Shown: piece after piece, positions 19,927 to 30,134 of the stretch | Numbering within the stretch: the stretch's first letter is position 1 | How the letters are laid out: each line of letters begins with the position of its first letter | Assembly (NCBI RefSeq): GCF_013426205.1 | Contig: NC_089426.1 | Location: forward strand, 2,108,001-2,172,000 | DNA length: 64,000 bases | Direction: 5' to 3' | DNA from: Metarhizium brunneum | Lineage: Eukaryota; Ascomycota; Sordariomycetes; Hypocreales; Clavicipitaceae | Translations under genes and position numbers: made by a program | The notes under the pieces: generated by a model | Databases searched by the model: none | What the model saw: only the letters and a program-made list of their open reading frames with translations | What the model was told of the DNA's origin: nothing

Positions 19927-21150
19927 ATCCTTCCACATTTCTCAAAAGGGAGCCGGGTGGCCTGGACAACAGTCCTGCGCACGACACTGCCCGAGGACAA
20001 CTTGATTCTTGACATCAAACGAGAGAGGTTTTCTGATAAGAACTAGCGGATAGCGAAACCTCATCTCAACGGTAAATCTGACCGCACTCAATTCCCCAAG
20101 ATGACGAGGCGGATGCTGTTGACGCTCACCAAGAACCATACCCCTAGGCACCGGGGAAAACGTCGAAAGAACAGTGACATAGTTGCTTTCGACGGCCCTG
20201 TTGCGAGCGGCCCTGCGCAAAGAGTAAAAGTAGCTCCAAACGGGACAGGCAATACACCCAACGTTTGCTTCTTCTGGCTCCTAATTCATCCTATGTCAGA
20301 ACCGCGAGTCGTTGCTGGTAACATGCCTGCTCTATACTACAAATTTATATACCCCGAATTATTCGGGCGTGTCGGCCAGAACGCCGTCTCGTTCGGTCCT
20401 TGTAGAAGGATCGATGCGCCAGCGTGGGCGTCTCCATTTTGGGCGTACATATATACTACCTTTAAACGGGCGCTTAAATGACGCATGGGCCCCCAGACTG
20501 TGGAAATGTCGCTTCTTGTATCCGTACGGTCTTCGTCTGTCTAGGTGAAGTGAGAGAGTAGCAAGATGGCGGTGAGATGGGGGTTTGTTTTCGAGGTTGG
20601 GAAGACGGAGAACCGACGAGGATTATACTTGCCGCGAAACATAATTTACAAATCCAAGTCGTGTGTTGGTTCTCGCGGATCGCTCAAGCACATCATCCAG
20701 GTCGAGTTAGCCACCCATCTCGTGTCGACTTTGGCTACGCCAGGTTTCGCAATGGACGCTCCGGAACTCGAGACTCATTTTCTTGACAAAAATGGGCTTG
20801 TGACGCCACCTACAGGACGAGGTGCAGATGTACGGTGGCAATTGCAGCCTTTGAACTGAGATATTGAATGCAGGCCGACCGAATCTGCTGGTAAGCCATA
20901 AAATTGATTCGTCCAAGGGGCACATGGTACACATGCCTTGTTAACAAAGCTACAAGGATGAGCGATAGTCGATTTGCTCAGCTATAAGCGGCTGGAAGTG
21001 GACATGGAACATTCGCTTCCCCAGGCACACAACCCCGAGACGTCTGCACGCGAACCAGTTTGGCCCGTGCCTTTCTTGACAGGGTCGTATTCAACCGGAG
21101 GTGGCCGAGGCGGCTCGCTTTGACTCCAATGTTACTATACTTTCCCTCCC

Positions 21151-21188
21151 GTACGGAGTGGATAATGCGGACTGGTACTACTCCGTAC
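21151..21188. repeat. Inverted repeat GTACGGAGT / ACTCCGTAC
   Basis: Arms at 21151-21159 and 21180-21188 are perfect 9-bp reverse complements around a 20-base spacer. The same motif recurs elsewhere in the window, again as a tight hairpin near 63.4 kb. Confidence 0.7.
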
Positions 21189-21392
21189 ACAACTAAGAAG
21201 CTGCGATTATCATCTTGTCCGTCAAGAAACGTGGGAGGGGTTGGATTGACATATAAGACATGAGCGCGGCACCATCTCAATGTTGAGGGGCAGCTGTCCT
21301 GGAATAGATTGTCAATCTCTTCCAACTGGGTTGAGAGCGAAGCGCTGGGACAATCGAGTTGAAGCAGACGAGGTTTCTACACCACAGCCATC

Positions 21393-23704
21393 ATGTTGAG
21401 GTCTCTCGGGCTCATCGGCAGCATTGCTGCTATCCTCCCGAGCGCATTGGCTTGTGGCTACGATGATTGCTATGGACCGATTGACAAGGTCGAGCACGTT
21501 CGTCACGTCAAGCGCATGCAGCCCGGCGCTCCTAATGCCACATACGGACCAAAGGCACCCCTTGAATGGGGCCAGGTCAATTTCCTCCATACCGTGAGTA
21601 GGCTGTCTCAGCTCTTGATTGTACGAACGTCAATTGACACCAAGTAGACCGATACCCACGGCTGGCTTCAAGGCCATTTGAAGGAGCAAAACTACGGCGC
21701 TGACTGGGGCGACTTTGTCACTTTTAGCCGTCGCATGAAGCAGACTGCCGGGAATTTGGGCGTCGACCTGCTGCTTGTTGACACTGGTGACCTGCACGAT
21801 GGCACTGGACTTTCGGATGCTACAAAAGAGGATGGCACCAAGTCGATGCCCATCTTCAACGAAATCGAGTATGACTTGTTGACAATCGGTAAGCATCCCA
21901 CGGCATATCCTCGTCAAAAATTGCAAAATCTCGAACCTGGGCTAAACCATACAAAGGCAATCACGAGCTCTACGTCAGCGAGGTCGCCTACCAGATGTTC
22001 AATGACTACTCCAAGAAATGGGGAGACCGATATGTCACGTCCAACGTCAAAGTTCTCAACCATAAGACCGGCGAATATGAATATGTGGGAGCCACCCATC
22101 GTTACTTCACTACCCCCAACGGGTTGCGTGTCATGGCTTTCGGTGTTCTTTTTGACTTTACTGGTACGTCCATCTCCTACATTGCCGACTTGGAACCAGG
22201 GAATTAATCCATGCTTGTTGTTGCCATGTAGGAAACTCCAACGCCTCACAAGTCATCAAAGCCAATGACATGGTAAAGGAAAGCTGGTTCACAGAGGCCC
22301 TTGCTAGCAAGAAGCAGGTCGACTTATTCGTCCTCTTTGGCCACAATCCCGTTCGCGCTACGGACAAGTACAGCACATTCAAGGTCGTATTCGACGCCAT
22401 CCGCGCTTCTCATCCCCAGACCCCCGTCCAACTACTCGGTGGACACACTCATATTCGAGACTTTGCCGTCTACGACGACAACGCCGTGGGCATTGAGTCT
22501 GGCAGGTTCTGCGAGACACTAGGCTGGATGTCCATCTCTGGATTCGACCCATCCAACAGCGGATTTCACGGAGTCAGGCACCCTCAAGGTGTGCCCAACC
22601 CTACTCGGCCTGCCAGAGACGGTGCCAAATCGCCGTTTGTCTATTCCAGACGGTACTTGGACTGGAATCGAAAAACATTCCTCTACCACTCCAAGCAAAC
22701 TGAGAAGACGTACGACTATCACTCTGGTCTGCGTGTTACCGGCGACATTACCAGGGATCGTGAGGAGCTCAAGCTTGGCCAGGTGTACGGATGTGCTCCA
22801 CAGGACTATTGCATCGACTGCGCGCCCTTCACGGATGACAAGAAGAACATCTTCCCCGGTGTCATTCACCCTGCCGTCTCGGCCATCGTCTTGAACGAGA
22901 CCCGCAAGGACAAGTCTCGTATTATTCTGGGCAACACCGGCGCTATCAGGTTCGACCTGCACAAGGGACCTTTCACGTATGATGACAACTTCATTGTGTC
23001 ACCATTTAGAGATGTATTTTTTTACATTGCGGATGTTCCTTTTGACAAGGCATCCAAGGTGATTGGCCAGTACGTTTCATTGTCCCTCCAAAGAGTCGAC
23101 TCGGAGGTCAAGAGAGATGGCTTTGTGCTAATTTACTTGCAGGCTCAACAATGGCGTAGTCGACAAGCGTTTTGCCTCCACGCGCATCCCAAGCGATGAA
23201 TGCACCAACCCAACACTCGGCCACATGAGCCGTCGCGATATGCGTGAACCTCGAGGGATTGTTCGCCGCCAGGACGCCGTTGTTCCCGGCTACACCACCG
23301 AGGATGACTGGGGCACCGACGGTACGTTTCTCCTTTGTCGGTCGAGTCTTTGGCGCCGGTTGCTAATATACAGAGCAGGTGATGATACCCAGCACTCCGA
23401 TGTTCCTAGCTTCAGTATCCCCGGGTACTGGGAGGCTCGCGCGTCATTTCCCAAGGACGGCAGCAACCCTGACAAAGTTGATCTCATCTTCTTCGATTTG
23501 TACGTGGCCAAGCATTGCGATTTGCATTTTGCCGTGTGCTAACTGTATGATAGTATTCAGAGCCATGTGCTTGCAGACCTCGGTGCAGGTTTTACAGCTG
23601 ATATGGTCCATTGCTACATCAACTGTACTTTTACGTCTCAGGATTTCATGTTGCCGTATGCCAAGCTTGCATGGCAGGAGAATGTAGATAACTGCCCTAT
23701 CTGA
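21393..23704 (+). CDS. Secreted calcineurin-like metallophosphatase / 5'-nucleotidase-type
   Basis: Seven exons: 21393-21593, 21648-21888, 21957-22163, 22232-23069, 23143-23321, 23379-23499 and 23554-23704. All phases match and give 645 residues. An N-terminal signal peptide (MLRSLGLIGSIAAILPSALA) precedes the metallophosphoesterase domain, whose ligand motifs are all present: DTHGW, DTGDLHDG, GNHEL, GHNP and GGHTHIRD. A 5'-nucleotidase-like C-terminal part follows, with cysteines (CAPQDYCIDC, CTNP, CYINCTF) that probably form disulphides. The layout resembles the fungal YHR202W-type family of secreted or vacuolar phosphoesterases; the substrate is not known to me. The intron donors are GTGAGT, GTAAGC or GTACGT. 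The fifth intron's acceptor is the second of two nearby AGs (GCAG at 23375-23378); the first would break the frame. Confidence 0.9.
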
Positions 23705-23900
23705 GTGACGCGATTTCTTGATATGGGTTAGCTGGTAGGGGAAACAGGAGTATAAAATCTCGCGAGTTGTGATGCGGGCGTGGCGAGCATAGGCGTACGT
23801 GAGGCGTTACACTCGAAATGACACTAGGTTTGATGTAAAACCCCATTTTCTCACTTCATTTGATCCGCACCCCCAGTAAAAATTGCCATGTTGGGTACAT

Positions 23901-25151
23901 CTAGTAGTATACGTCGCCCTTCATCAGGACCCTCGCCGTGCGCAACAACTTGGCCGACAAGATCTTGCCGTCCTCCACCTCAGTGCCCACGTCGAGCTTG
24001 CCGCTCGGGTGCGCAATAGTCACGGCGTCGTCTCTCATCCCGCCCGGTCTCGCGGCAACCAAATCCGCAGCTAGAGTGCCGGGAATCCGCGCCGACGCCC
24101 CCAGGCACAGCGCCAAGGTCAACGGCACGGCCTTGTGCGCCTGGCCCATGGACATGGCGACGCATCGAATGTCGACGCCGTCCGGGGTATCGCCCCCGGG
24201 GAAGAGGAGGACGATCTTGGGCACGCTCTCGACGTCGGGGTCAAGGCCCATCTTGGCCGCCCCGGCGCGCCGAATCTGCTCCAGGCGCGCCTTGAGCGCG
24301 GCATCCGCCTCGATCGCCGCGGGCGTGAGCGCCGACGCGGCGGCCCGGTCGAGCCCCAGGCCGTGGGTGGACACGAAGACGCCCGGGTTGCCCACGTCCA
24401 CCAGCGACGCGCGCACCCGGCTCCCACCCGGCAGCCGCAGCGTGTCGACAGGCGCGCCGGTGGGCAGCGCCCTGCCCGTCTTGGCGCCGGCCGGGTCCAC
24501 GAAGCTCAAGGTGACGACGGACCCGGCGCCCGGCACGCCGTCCATGACGTACTCGCCCTCGGGGGCGTACCTGGCCGGGGAGCCGGACACTCGGAAGCGC
24601 GAGACGACGAGCTTGGACGTGTTGGTGTTGAAGACGCGCACCGTGGCCCAGCGGCGGCCGCGGCGGTCCGTCTCGACGGGGGCCGACACGGTGTCGGGCC
24701 CGACGAGGCCCTGGTCCCAGGCCGCGGGGCCGACGATGGCCGACATGTTGCCGCAGTTGCCGGCCTTGTCGAGCGCGCCGTCGCGGATCCCGACCTGCAC
24801 AAAGGTATAGTCGACGTCGGCGCCGGCGCGGGACGGCGCGCCGAGCACGACCACCTTGGACGTGGACGACTGCCCGGAGCCCATGCCGTTCAGCTGGCGG
24901 CCAAAGTCGGGGTCGGGGGACCCCATGGCGGAGGGGAGGACGGAAGGCCACTCGTCCTCCGGGGGCAGGTCTTGGCGGCGGATGACGAGGCCGTTGGACG
25001 TGCCGCCGCGGACGAACCACGCGGGGAAGCTGCGGTGAGAAAATGAGGCGCTGGGAGCTGTTTGGCGCCAGGGCCTGCGGCTGCGCGGGGAGGTCGCCGG
25101 GGGCCGCGCTCTACAGAGAGTGCGCAGAGCGCGCATGTCGGAAGGCGGCAT
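23901..25151 (-). CDS. PrpF-family protein (aconitate/methylaconitate isomerase-like)
   Basis: Single exon of 416 residues. Apart from an arginine-rich N-terminus of about 45 residues that could target the protein to mitochondria (RALRTLCRARPP, SPRSRRPWRQ), it follows the PrpF/DUF453 fold throughout: FVRGGTSNGLV, DKAGNCGNMSAIVGPAA, VDVGNPGVFV, and a C-terminal CVAMSMGQAHKAVPLT and IAHPSGKLDVG. Bacterial PrpF isomerises 2-methylaconitate in the methylcitrate cycle of propionate breakdown. Fungal members are common but mostly untested, so the substrate is uncertain. The gene is strikingly GC-rich, with nearly every third base G or C, and therefore gives 250-300-codon shadow frames on both strands. 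The start ATG at 25149-25151 is the only one that retains the N-terminal FVRGG motif together with a leader. Confidence 0.88.
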   Translation of the reverse strand: MPPSDMRALRTLCRARPPATSPRSRRPWRQTAPSASFSHRSFPAWFVRGGTSNGLVIRRQDLPPEDEWPSVLPSAMGSPDPDFGRQLNGMGSGQSSTSKVVVLGAPSRAGADVDYTFVQVGIRDGALDKAGNCGNMSAIVGPAAWDQGLVGPDTVSAPVETDRRGRRWATVRVFNTNTSKLVVSRFRVSGSPARYAPEGEYVMDGVPGAGSVVTLSFVDPAGAKTGRALPTGAPVDTLRLPGGSRVRASLVDVGNPGVFVSTHGLGLDRAAASALTPAAIEADAALKARLEQIRRAGAAKMGLDPDVESVPKIVLLFPGGDTPDGVDIRCVAMSMGQAHKAVPLTLALCLGASARIPGTLAADLVAARPGGMRDDAVTIAHPSGKLDVGTEVEDGKILSAKLLRTARVLMKGDVYY

Positions 25152-26340
25152 GGTTCTGGTACGCGGGTATCGCGACTCGCGAGGTTCGGCCGGAGCTTGA
25201 GGTTGAAGTTGAGGTTCGGCCGGGTGTCGGCCATGGATGGAGCCGAAGTGGGCCGCGGGTGTCGGAACCGAGTCGGTGTACGGAGTATGTGTCCGGTCAC
25301 GGAGTCACGGGTGTCTAGCCTGTCGTCGCCAAACGGTAGCGTGTTCTACTATCAATGCTATGCTTTGGTGCAATAGTGCAACGATGGGTACTGCTAATGC
25401 GTAGAAGAGTATAGCCTGCCTCGGACAATTGGGTCCGTCTGCGGCGAATACAGCGAGTCATGAGTTGCGTGACGGATATTGCCCAGACGACTGGCGCCGC
25501 GGATTATTCCGCATGTCCCGGGTCACATTTATGCCGCTGCTCCGGGACACTAAGATGCGAAACGCGTGAGACGAGATGACGCTGGCATTTGGGTGAAGCA
25601 CATGGAAGTTTTGACGCTTTGTGTCGCCTCTCACGCGCTGCAGTTGTGCTATTTCCAGATGAAAGAAGACAAAGATGGTGACTCGGCGCACACTTTACTT
25701 TCACGATTGGTCTAAGTACCTAGGTAGTTGATGCAGGGCATCCACAGGCAATAAAGGCCTGTAAAATTAGGGGGGGAATACATACCTAGGTAGATACTAC
25801 GGAGTAACTACTCCATTAGTACCAAGTACCTAAGTACGTAACAACATGGTTACAGTGGGTGTATATTCCTAGTTCACTGGTAACCCTGTAATTTTACATT
25901 TCTTATGCAGACCAAGTGTGTAAAATTAGGGGCCCGCAGGCACAGCCTTATCAATTGATTTCAAATGTATTTCTCACACAGGACGCGGGCGCTCAAAGTG
26001 AGACATGTGCATGCAAGATATGCTTCATTCGTCGCCAATGCTCTGTTTTCGAGTTTCTCATGCAGGACTCGACCGCTGGGCGACGGATGCTGGTCAAATC
26101 AAGAAATGATGAAGGAAGGATGTCCACTCATCCGTCAATCACACACAGCCACCGACAAATTCATGCACGCTCTGTACAGAGTACATGCCCGCGAGCCCAA
26201 GACAGTCTCTAATTGAAATGAAACGCCATTAAGTCGAGCCAAGCTCTGCAGCAGACTAGTCACTTTGGTTCCGTGACAATCGACAAGATGCACGCTGCTC
26301 ACGCGCTGTTGGTCAGCCCAGCAGCGCTTTCACGGCTGAG

Positions 26341-26363
26341 ACACACACACACACACACACACA
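26341..26363. repeat. (AC)n microsatellite
   Basis: Eleven and a half AC dinucleotides followed by a short A run. Confidence 0.9.
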
Positions 26364-26456
26364 AAAAAAGACTCACTCACCATTCACTCACAGCTTACTG
26401 CTCACCATTCACCGCTTACTACTCCGTATTCACTGCTCACTGCTCACAGCCCACAG

Positions 26457-26484
26457 CTCACCACTCACCACTCACCACTCACCA
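26457..26484. repeat. CTCACCA tandem repeat, four units
   Basis: Four perfect 7-bp copies of CTCACCA, preceded by looser variants (TCACCATTCACC, GCTCACTGCTCACAG) from about 26380. It appears to be a decaying simple-sequence tract in the promoter region. Confidence 0.85.
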
Positions 26485-27444
26485 TGCGCCGCAGACGCCG
26501 AAACAAACCAGACACCCGCCTACCGCAGATGCAGCTACCATGGCACAAACACCCGACATTATACATACAAGGCGTTGCGCCAAAAATATACCCAGCAAGT
26601 CAGGTCACTTTTGACCCTTCTATTGCCATCGTAGAAGCCCATTCGCGCTTACTGTACCGAGTATTCAACTACCGCCTGCCCTTTCTGCCGAGAACAGAAA
26701 GTACTTATACAGACCAAGTTGTACATACTACTAGTATTTACCCCTACAACTAATATATACGAGACCGCATGTAGCCTGGTGTCAAATGCCGTCTGGTGCA
26801 ACCCCCACATCACATGGTCGCCCCGCCGCAAGAGTCGTCAATGGGCCTCCAAAAAATCATCCAAATGTCCACTTCCCTCCATTCTCCTGTTTCATCACCT
26901 CGTCCACGCCCACAATGGTTGGTCCTCAGCTTCCACGAACCGACCCATCGTCGCATTGTTCACAAGCCCACGCCGCTCAACAGCCTTTTCACTCGCGCAC
27001 AATGCTGTCCCATGTGCCAGCATGTGGTCTCTCGTCGCCCCCTTACCCATGAATGGGACGCCAAGAAGCTCAATCGGCCAAAAGCCGGATCTGCACCATG
27101 TGTACCGAGTATTCAACAAGGAAGCGCCGACGACTGCTTATTGTACAAATACGCCACGGCCTGCCTTCTTCTTTGATGTCGTCGCGTTTGAACCCTCACG
27201 CCGCCACGCCCTCCTGTCTCGTCCTTGTTTCGCGCCGTTTCTTGTTTTCTGACAACTGCAGCTTTTTGTTCAGTCTCATCGTCAAGTAGGCTTCGCTTTG
27301 CATATATACAGGACTTGAAATCCCACCAGACCCCTTCTCGGGAACCGTTCACTCTCCTTCTCTTCTTTTTACGCTCTTCCATCTTCCCAAATCCTACCCG
27401 ACACTCTCTCTATATAATATACTCTTGAAAAACTTCAGCCCACG

Positions 27445-28068
27445 ATGCGTTTCTCGGCTCCCGTCATCATGGCCCTGGCGGCCCTGGCCAACGCGGCCAC
27501 CGAGGAGCCTGCCAAAATCAGCGCCGAAACCCTCACCAAGATGATGCCCAACCAAACGTGCGAAGGCAAGAGCGACGACTGCCGCACTCCCGCGCAGGCC
27601 GCTCCCTTCATCGAGAAGTCCATGGCCCGCTACCGCATCAACAACACCAACGAGATAGCCGCCATCGTATCCCTCATGGCCTTGGAGTCTGGCAACTTCA
27701 CCTTCAAGCACAACGTGTTCCCCGGCCGGAAGGGACAGGGCACCGCCAACATGCAGATGGCCGAGTTCAACTTGGAGTATGCCAAGTCCATCCCCTGCCT
27801 CCAGGGCAAGGTTGCCAACATTACCACCGTCAACAACGCCACCAACGCCACCTTGGACTACATCTTGTCCCTGGTTACCGTCGACAAGTACAACTTTGGC
27901 AGCGCCGCGTGGTTCTACACCACCAAGTGCCTGCCCGATTCCAGAACCGGCCTGCAGAAGAATATCACCGAAGGCTTCGCGACGTACATGAAGTGCGTCG
28001 GCGTCGACCCCGCTGGAGAAAGGACGACCTACTTGCAACGGGCCATGGCCGCCTTTGGCTTGTCTTGA
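27445..28068 (+). CDS. Secreted lysozyme-like protein
   Basis: Single exon, 207 residues. A signal peptide (MRFSAPVIMALAALANA) is followed by a small helical domain. The segment AIVSLMALESGNFTF and then FPGRKGQGTANMQMAEFN resembles the catalytic glutamate and substrate-cleft region of lysozyme/transglycosylase-like proteins. Similar single-domain secreted proteins are widespread in filamentous ascomycetes. That it cleaves a glycan is inference; it has not been shown from this sequence. There are five cysteines and about seven N-glycosylation sequons (for example NQT, NFT, NIT, NAT), consistent with export through the ER. The start is fixed by the signal peptide. The long CT-rich leader before the ATG is typical of highly expressed fungal genes. 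Confidence 0.82.
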   Translation: MRFSAPVIMALAALANAATEEPAKISAETLTKMMPNQTCEGKSDDCRTPAQAAPFIEKSMARYRINNTNEIAAIVSLMALESGNFTFKHNVFPGRKGQGTANMQMAEFNLEYAKSIPCLQGKVANITTVNNATNATLDYILSLVTVDKYNFGSAAWFYTTKCLPDSRTGLQKNITEGFATYMKCVGVDPAGERTTYLQRAMAAFGLS

Positions 28069-28458
28069 GAGCCGGTTGCTGGATACACGGTGCTTGTTTT
28101 GGTGGACCGAGCATTCGGGCCGGATCTGAATATTTGGTAGCCGAAGCGTTGGTGACGTTGACAGCGAGCTGGCGTTAAGAGGCACGGAAATTGGAATACA
28201 AGTTTTCATCTTTTAACAGCTAGGAATGAAATCTATATTTCTAGTCCCCAACGTACAATATCCGATGAGGCTCAAAGTGCGTATCTCGTAAATTGTGGGC
28301 TTCACTCGACATACATACCTAGGTACATATGCCGCGTCCCATGAAACCCAACCAACCTTTCCGTCTCATCAGTAGTACAACAATGTGCCGAACCCTGCTT
28401 CCCATGCTCCCACGTAGCACATACCAGTATCCTGAGTAGCCTTCCGCCCAGCCCAGCT
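28069..28458. other. Convergent intergenic region
   Basis: 3' flanks of the secreted lysozyme-like gene and the gamma-glutamylcyclotransferase gene. Contains one TACCTAGGTA palindrome (28316-28325). No gene seen. Confidence 0.5.
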
Positions 28459-29001
28459 TCACTTCCAGAACCTCCTCATGACGCCATCAGCATACTCCCT
28501 ATCCAGGCCCCAATTGTCCACGGCATCCTCGATGCCCCTCTCCATCCTCGCGACGTACTCGTCCCTGGGCACGCTCTCCCGCACCCGGCTCTTATCCACG
28601 TACACCAACGCCCTGACGGGCTCGTCCAACACCCTGCCCTGCGCGTCCCTCACCCAGCGCGCGTCGCACGTCACCTTCTCGTACGCCCACGGCACGCCCT
28701 CGCACGCGTCGAGCCGCTCCTCGTCCTGCGGCGGCAGCAGGTACAAGAGCCCGTACACGCCGCAGCTGCCGCCGCCCGACGCCGCCCTCACGACGTTGGC
28801 GTAGCCCCTCTCGTTGACGAGCCACGTCCACCCGTCGAGGCGTCCCAGCCCTATGGGCGTCGAGTACGGGCAGCGCTGCCGCATCTGCGCCGTCGACAGG
28901 TTGCTCCCGTACGCAAAGTACAGTATCTCGTGCCGGTCTTCGGGGGTGACTGTCATCACGCTGTCCTGCGACAGCTGGCTGTCTTCCCGTTTGGGCGGCA
29001 T
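28459..29001 (-). CDS. Gamma-glutamylcyclotransferase-like protein
   Basis: A single-exon 180-residue protein of the AIG2/GGCT fold. Members release 5-oxoproline from gamma-glutamyl amino acids or related gamma-glutamylamines. The signature FAYGSNLS (29-36) forms the substrate loop, and E101 in LDACEGVPWAYEKV matches the general acid-base glutamate. The first 24 residues are polar and probably unstructured. The coding region is GC-rich. The start ATG at 28999-29001 is the first in the frame and gives the family's usual length. The exact substrate (glutathione breakdown product or a protein crosslink) cannot be read from the sequence. Confidence 0.88.
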   Translation of the reverse strand: MPPKREDSQLSQDSVMTVTPEDRHEILYFAYGSNLSTAQMRQRCPYSTPIGLGRLDGWTWLVNERGYANVVRAASGGGSCGVYGLLYLLPPQDEERLDACEGVPWAYEKVTCDARWVRDAQGRVLDEPVRALVYVDKSRVRESVPRDEYVARMERGIEDAVDNWGLDREYADGVMRRFWK

Positions 29002-30134
29002 TCCGCGCCGTGTGGTGGTGGTGTTTTTTTTATTTTTCGGCCGACGTGAAATTCAGGGTGGTTGTGCTATGCCGCCACCAGGGGGGGCCTAGGTTTGAGG
29101 CTCGGCGGCTGCCGACTTGCCAAGCGCCGGACACGAGACGTGGGGACTGGACTGTTCAGTGTTGTCTGGTACGCAGACAGCCGGACGGGGGTCCTGCGGG
29201 AAAAGGGAAATTGCTTTGATCCTTAATGACTAGTATTTGGTGAGCAAGGCTGGTGGTAGTAATATCAACCGGATGCGGAGTGCAATGTACTGTACATACC
29301 TAAGTACCTAGGTAGGTAAAGTATGTATATATATTGGCCCCCGGTTGCTGGGTTTGACTTGACGACGGCGGCGCGAGGAGAAGGGGGAAAGGAAGCGGCC
29401 TGACGAGCCCCGAGTTTAAATCATGACAGCCCAAAGGGCCAAAGTGAGGCTCACCAGACATGTGCACATGCAGGCCAGGCGCTAGGCAAGCCATCCAAGG
29501 CAGCAGACAGCTGGCCGCCGCGCCGATGGGCCACAAAATACCAATTAGTCGTTCCGGCGTGTCATAAAGTCATAAGGGCAGTGCAGTGCCCAAAGTGGAT
29601 AAACTCGAGCCAAGGCAACGACTCGACATTTCACACACCACCCAGCGTCGAGCATCATTCAATCCAGACTATTGCGAAATCGAAATGCACATGTTTGTAT
29701 GTACGCCCAGTAGGCTCCCCGGGCATTGAGCATAAGGCTAGGCACATTAGTTACTACGACACGGCTTGAACCCAGTCAGTTCTTGGTCGAGTCGTTGATT
29801 CATTCGCTGTTTATTCCTATTATACAAACTCTTGATATCATGAGCCAACCACCCCCCCCACCCCCCTCCCCTTCTTCCTTTTCCCTCATTAGCTATGTGT
29901 ATCAAAAAACACAAAACGCCTTGCCAGACATGTCGCATGCGTCTTCAAAATGCTCCTGTAATCTCAAAATCCATGCGTCCACTTTGCCGTTCCTCCAAGA
30001 TCTTTTGTATTCTATCAAACCAAACGGAAGACAGGAAAAAAAAAAAAAGACACGCGCTATGGTACCTGCCCAAGTCGGCCAATGTAAATAGTAATAAGAC
30101 AATTGAGAAGTGGCAAACTGCCAGGAATTGTCGT
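29002..30134. other. Intergenic region between two minus-strand genes
   Basis: Promoter of the gamma-glutamylcyclotransferase gene and 3' UTR of STE11. Contains a TACCTAGGTA palindrome (29305-29314) and a poly-A run near 30040. No gene seen. Confidence 0.45.

Larger units (their letters stand above)
18580..21392. other. Gene-poor region, 2.8 kb
   Basis: Lies between the decarboxylase relic and the metallophosphatase gene. It is AT-rich around 19150-19450 with tandem TGTATGTAC/TATG runs. One short protein-like frame (19624-19926) is listed separately. Other frames near 20100-20860 have biased, unconvincing composition. The final 200 bases should be the metallophosphatase promoter and contain an inverted repeat (21151-21188). 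Confidence 0.45.
25152..27444. other. Divergent promoter region, 2.3 kb
   Basis: Separates the divergent PrpF and secreted lysozyme-like genes. It contains two TACCTAGGTA palindromes (25717-25726 and 25783-25792), three TACGGAGTA-type motifs (25279-25287, 25798-25806, 26420-26428), a (CA)n run and a CTCACCA tandem repeat. CT-rich stretches near 27250-27440 look like the 5' UTR of the secreted protein gene. No protein-like frame. Confidence 0.5.

Noticed and set aside
20101..20859. Short plus-strand frames of about 100-125 codons
   Set aside because: No recognisable motifs, no consistent splice joins; I could not support a gene.
24135..25046. 303-codon and similar frames opposite the PrpF gene
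   Set aside because: Shadow frames caused by very high GC at third positions; alanine/arginine-rich with no domains.
26341..26484. Repeated CTCACCA and AC units as a possible repeat array of biological function
   Set aside because: Direct adjoining simple repeats without spacers; ordinary microsatellite and minisatellite DNA, not CRISPR.
27394..28209. 271-codon frame opposite the secreted lysozyme-like gene
   Set aside because: Valine/glycine/histidine-rich antisense shadow; the sense frame has a signal peptide and family features.
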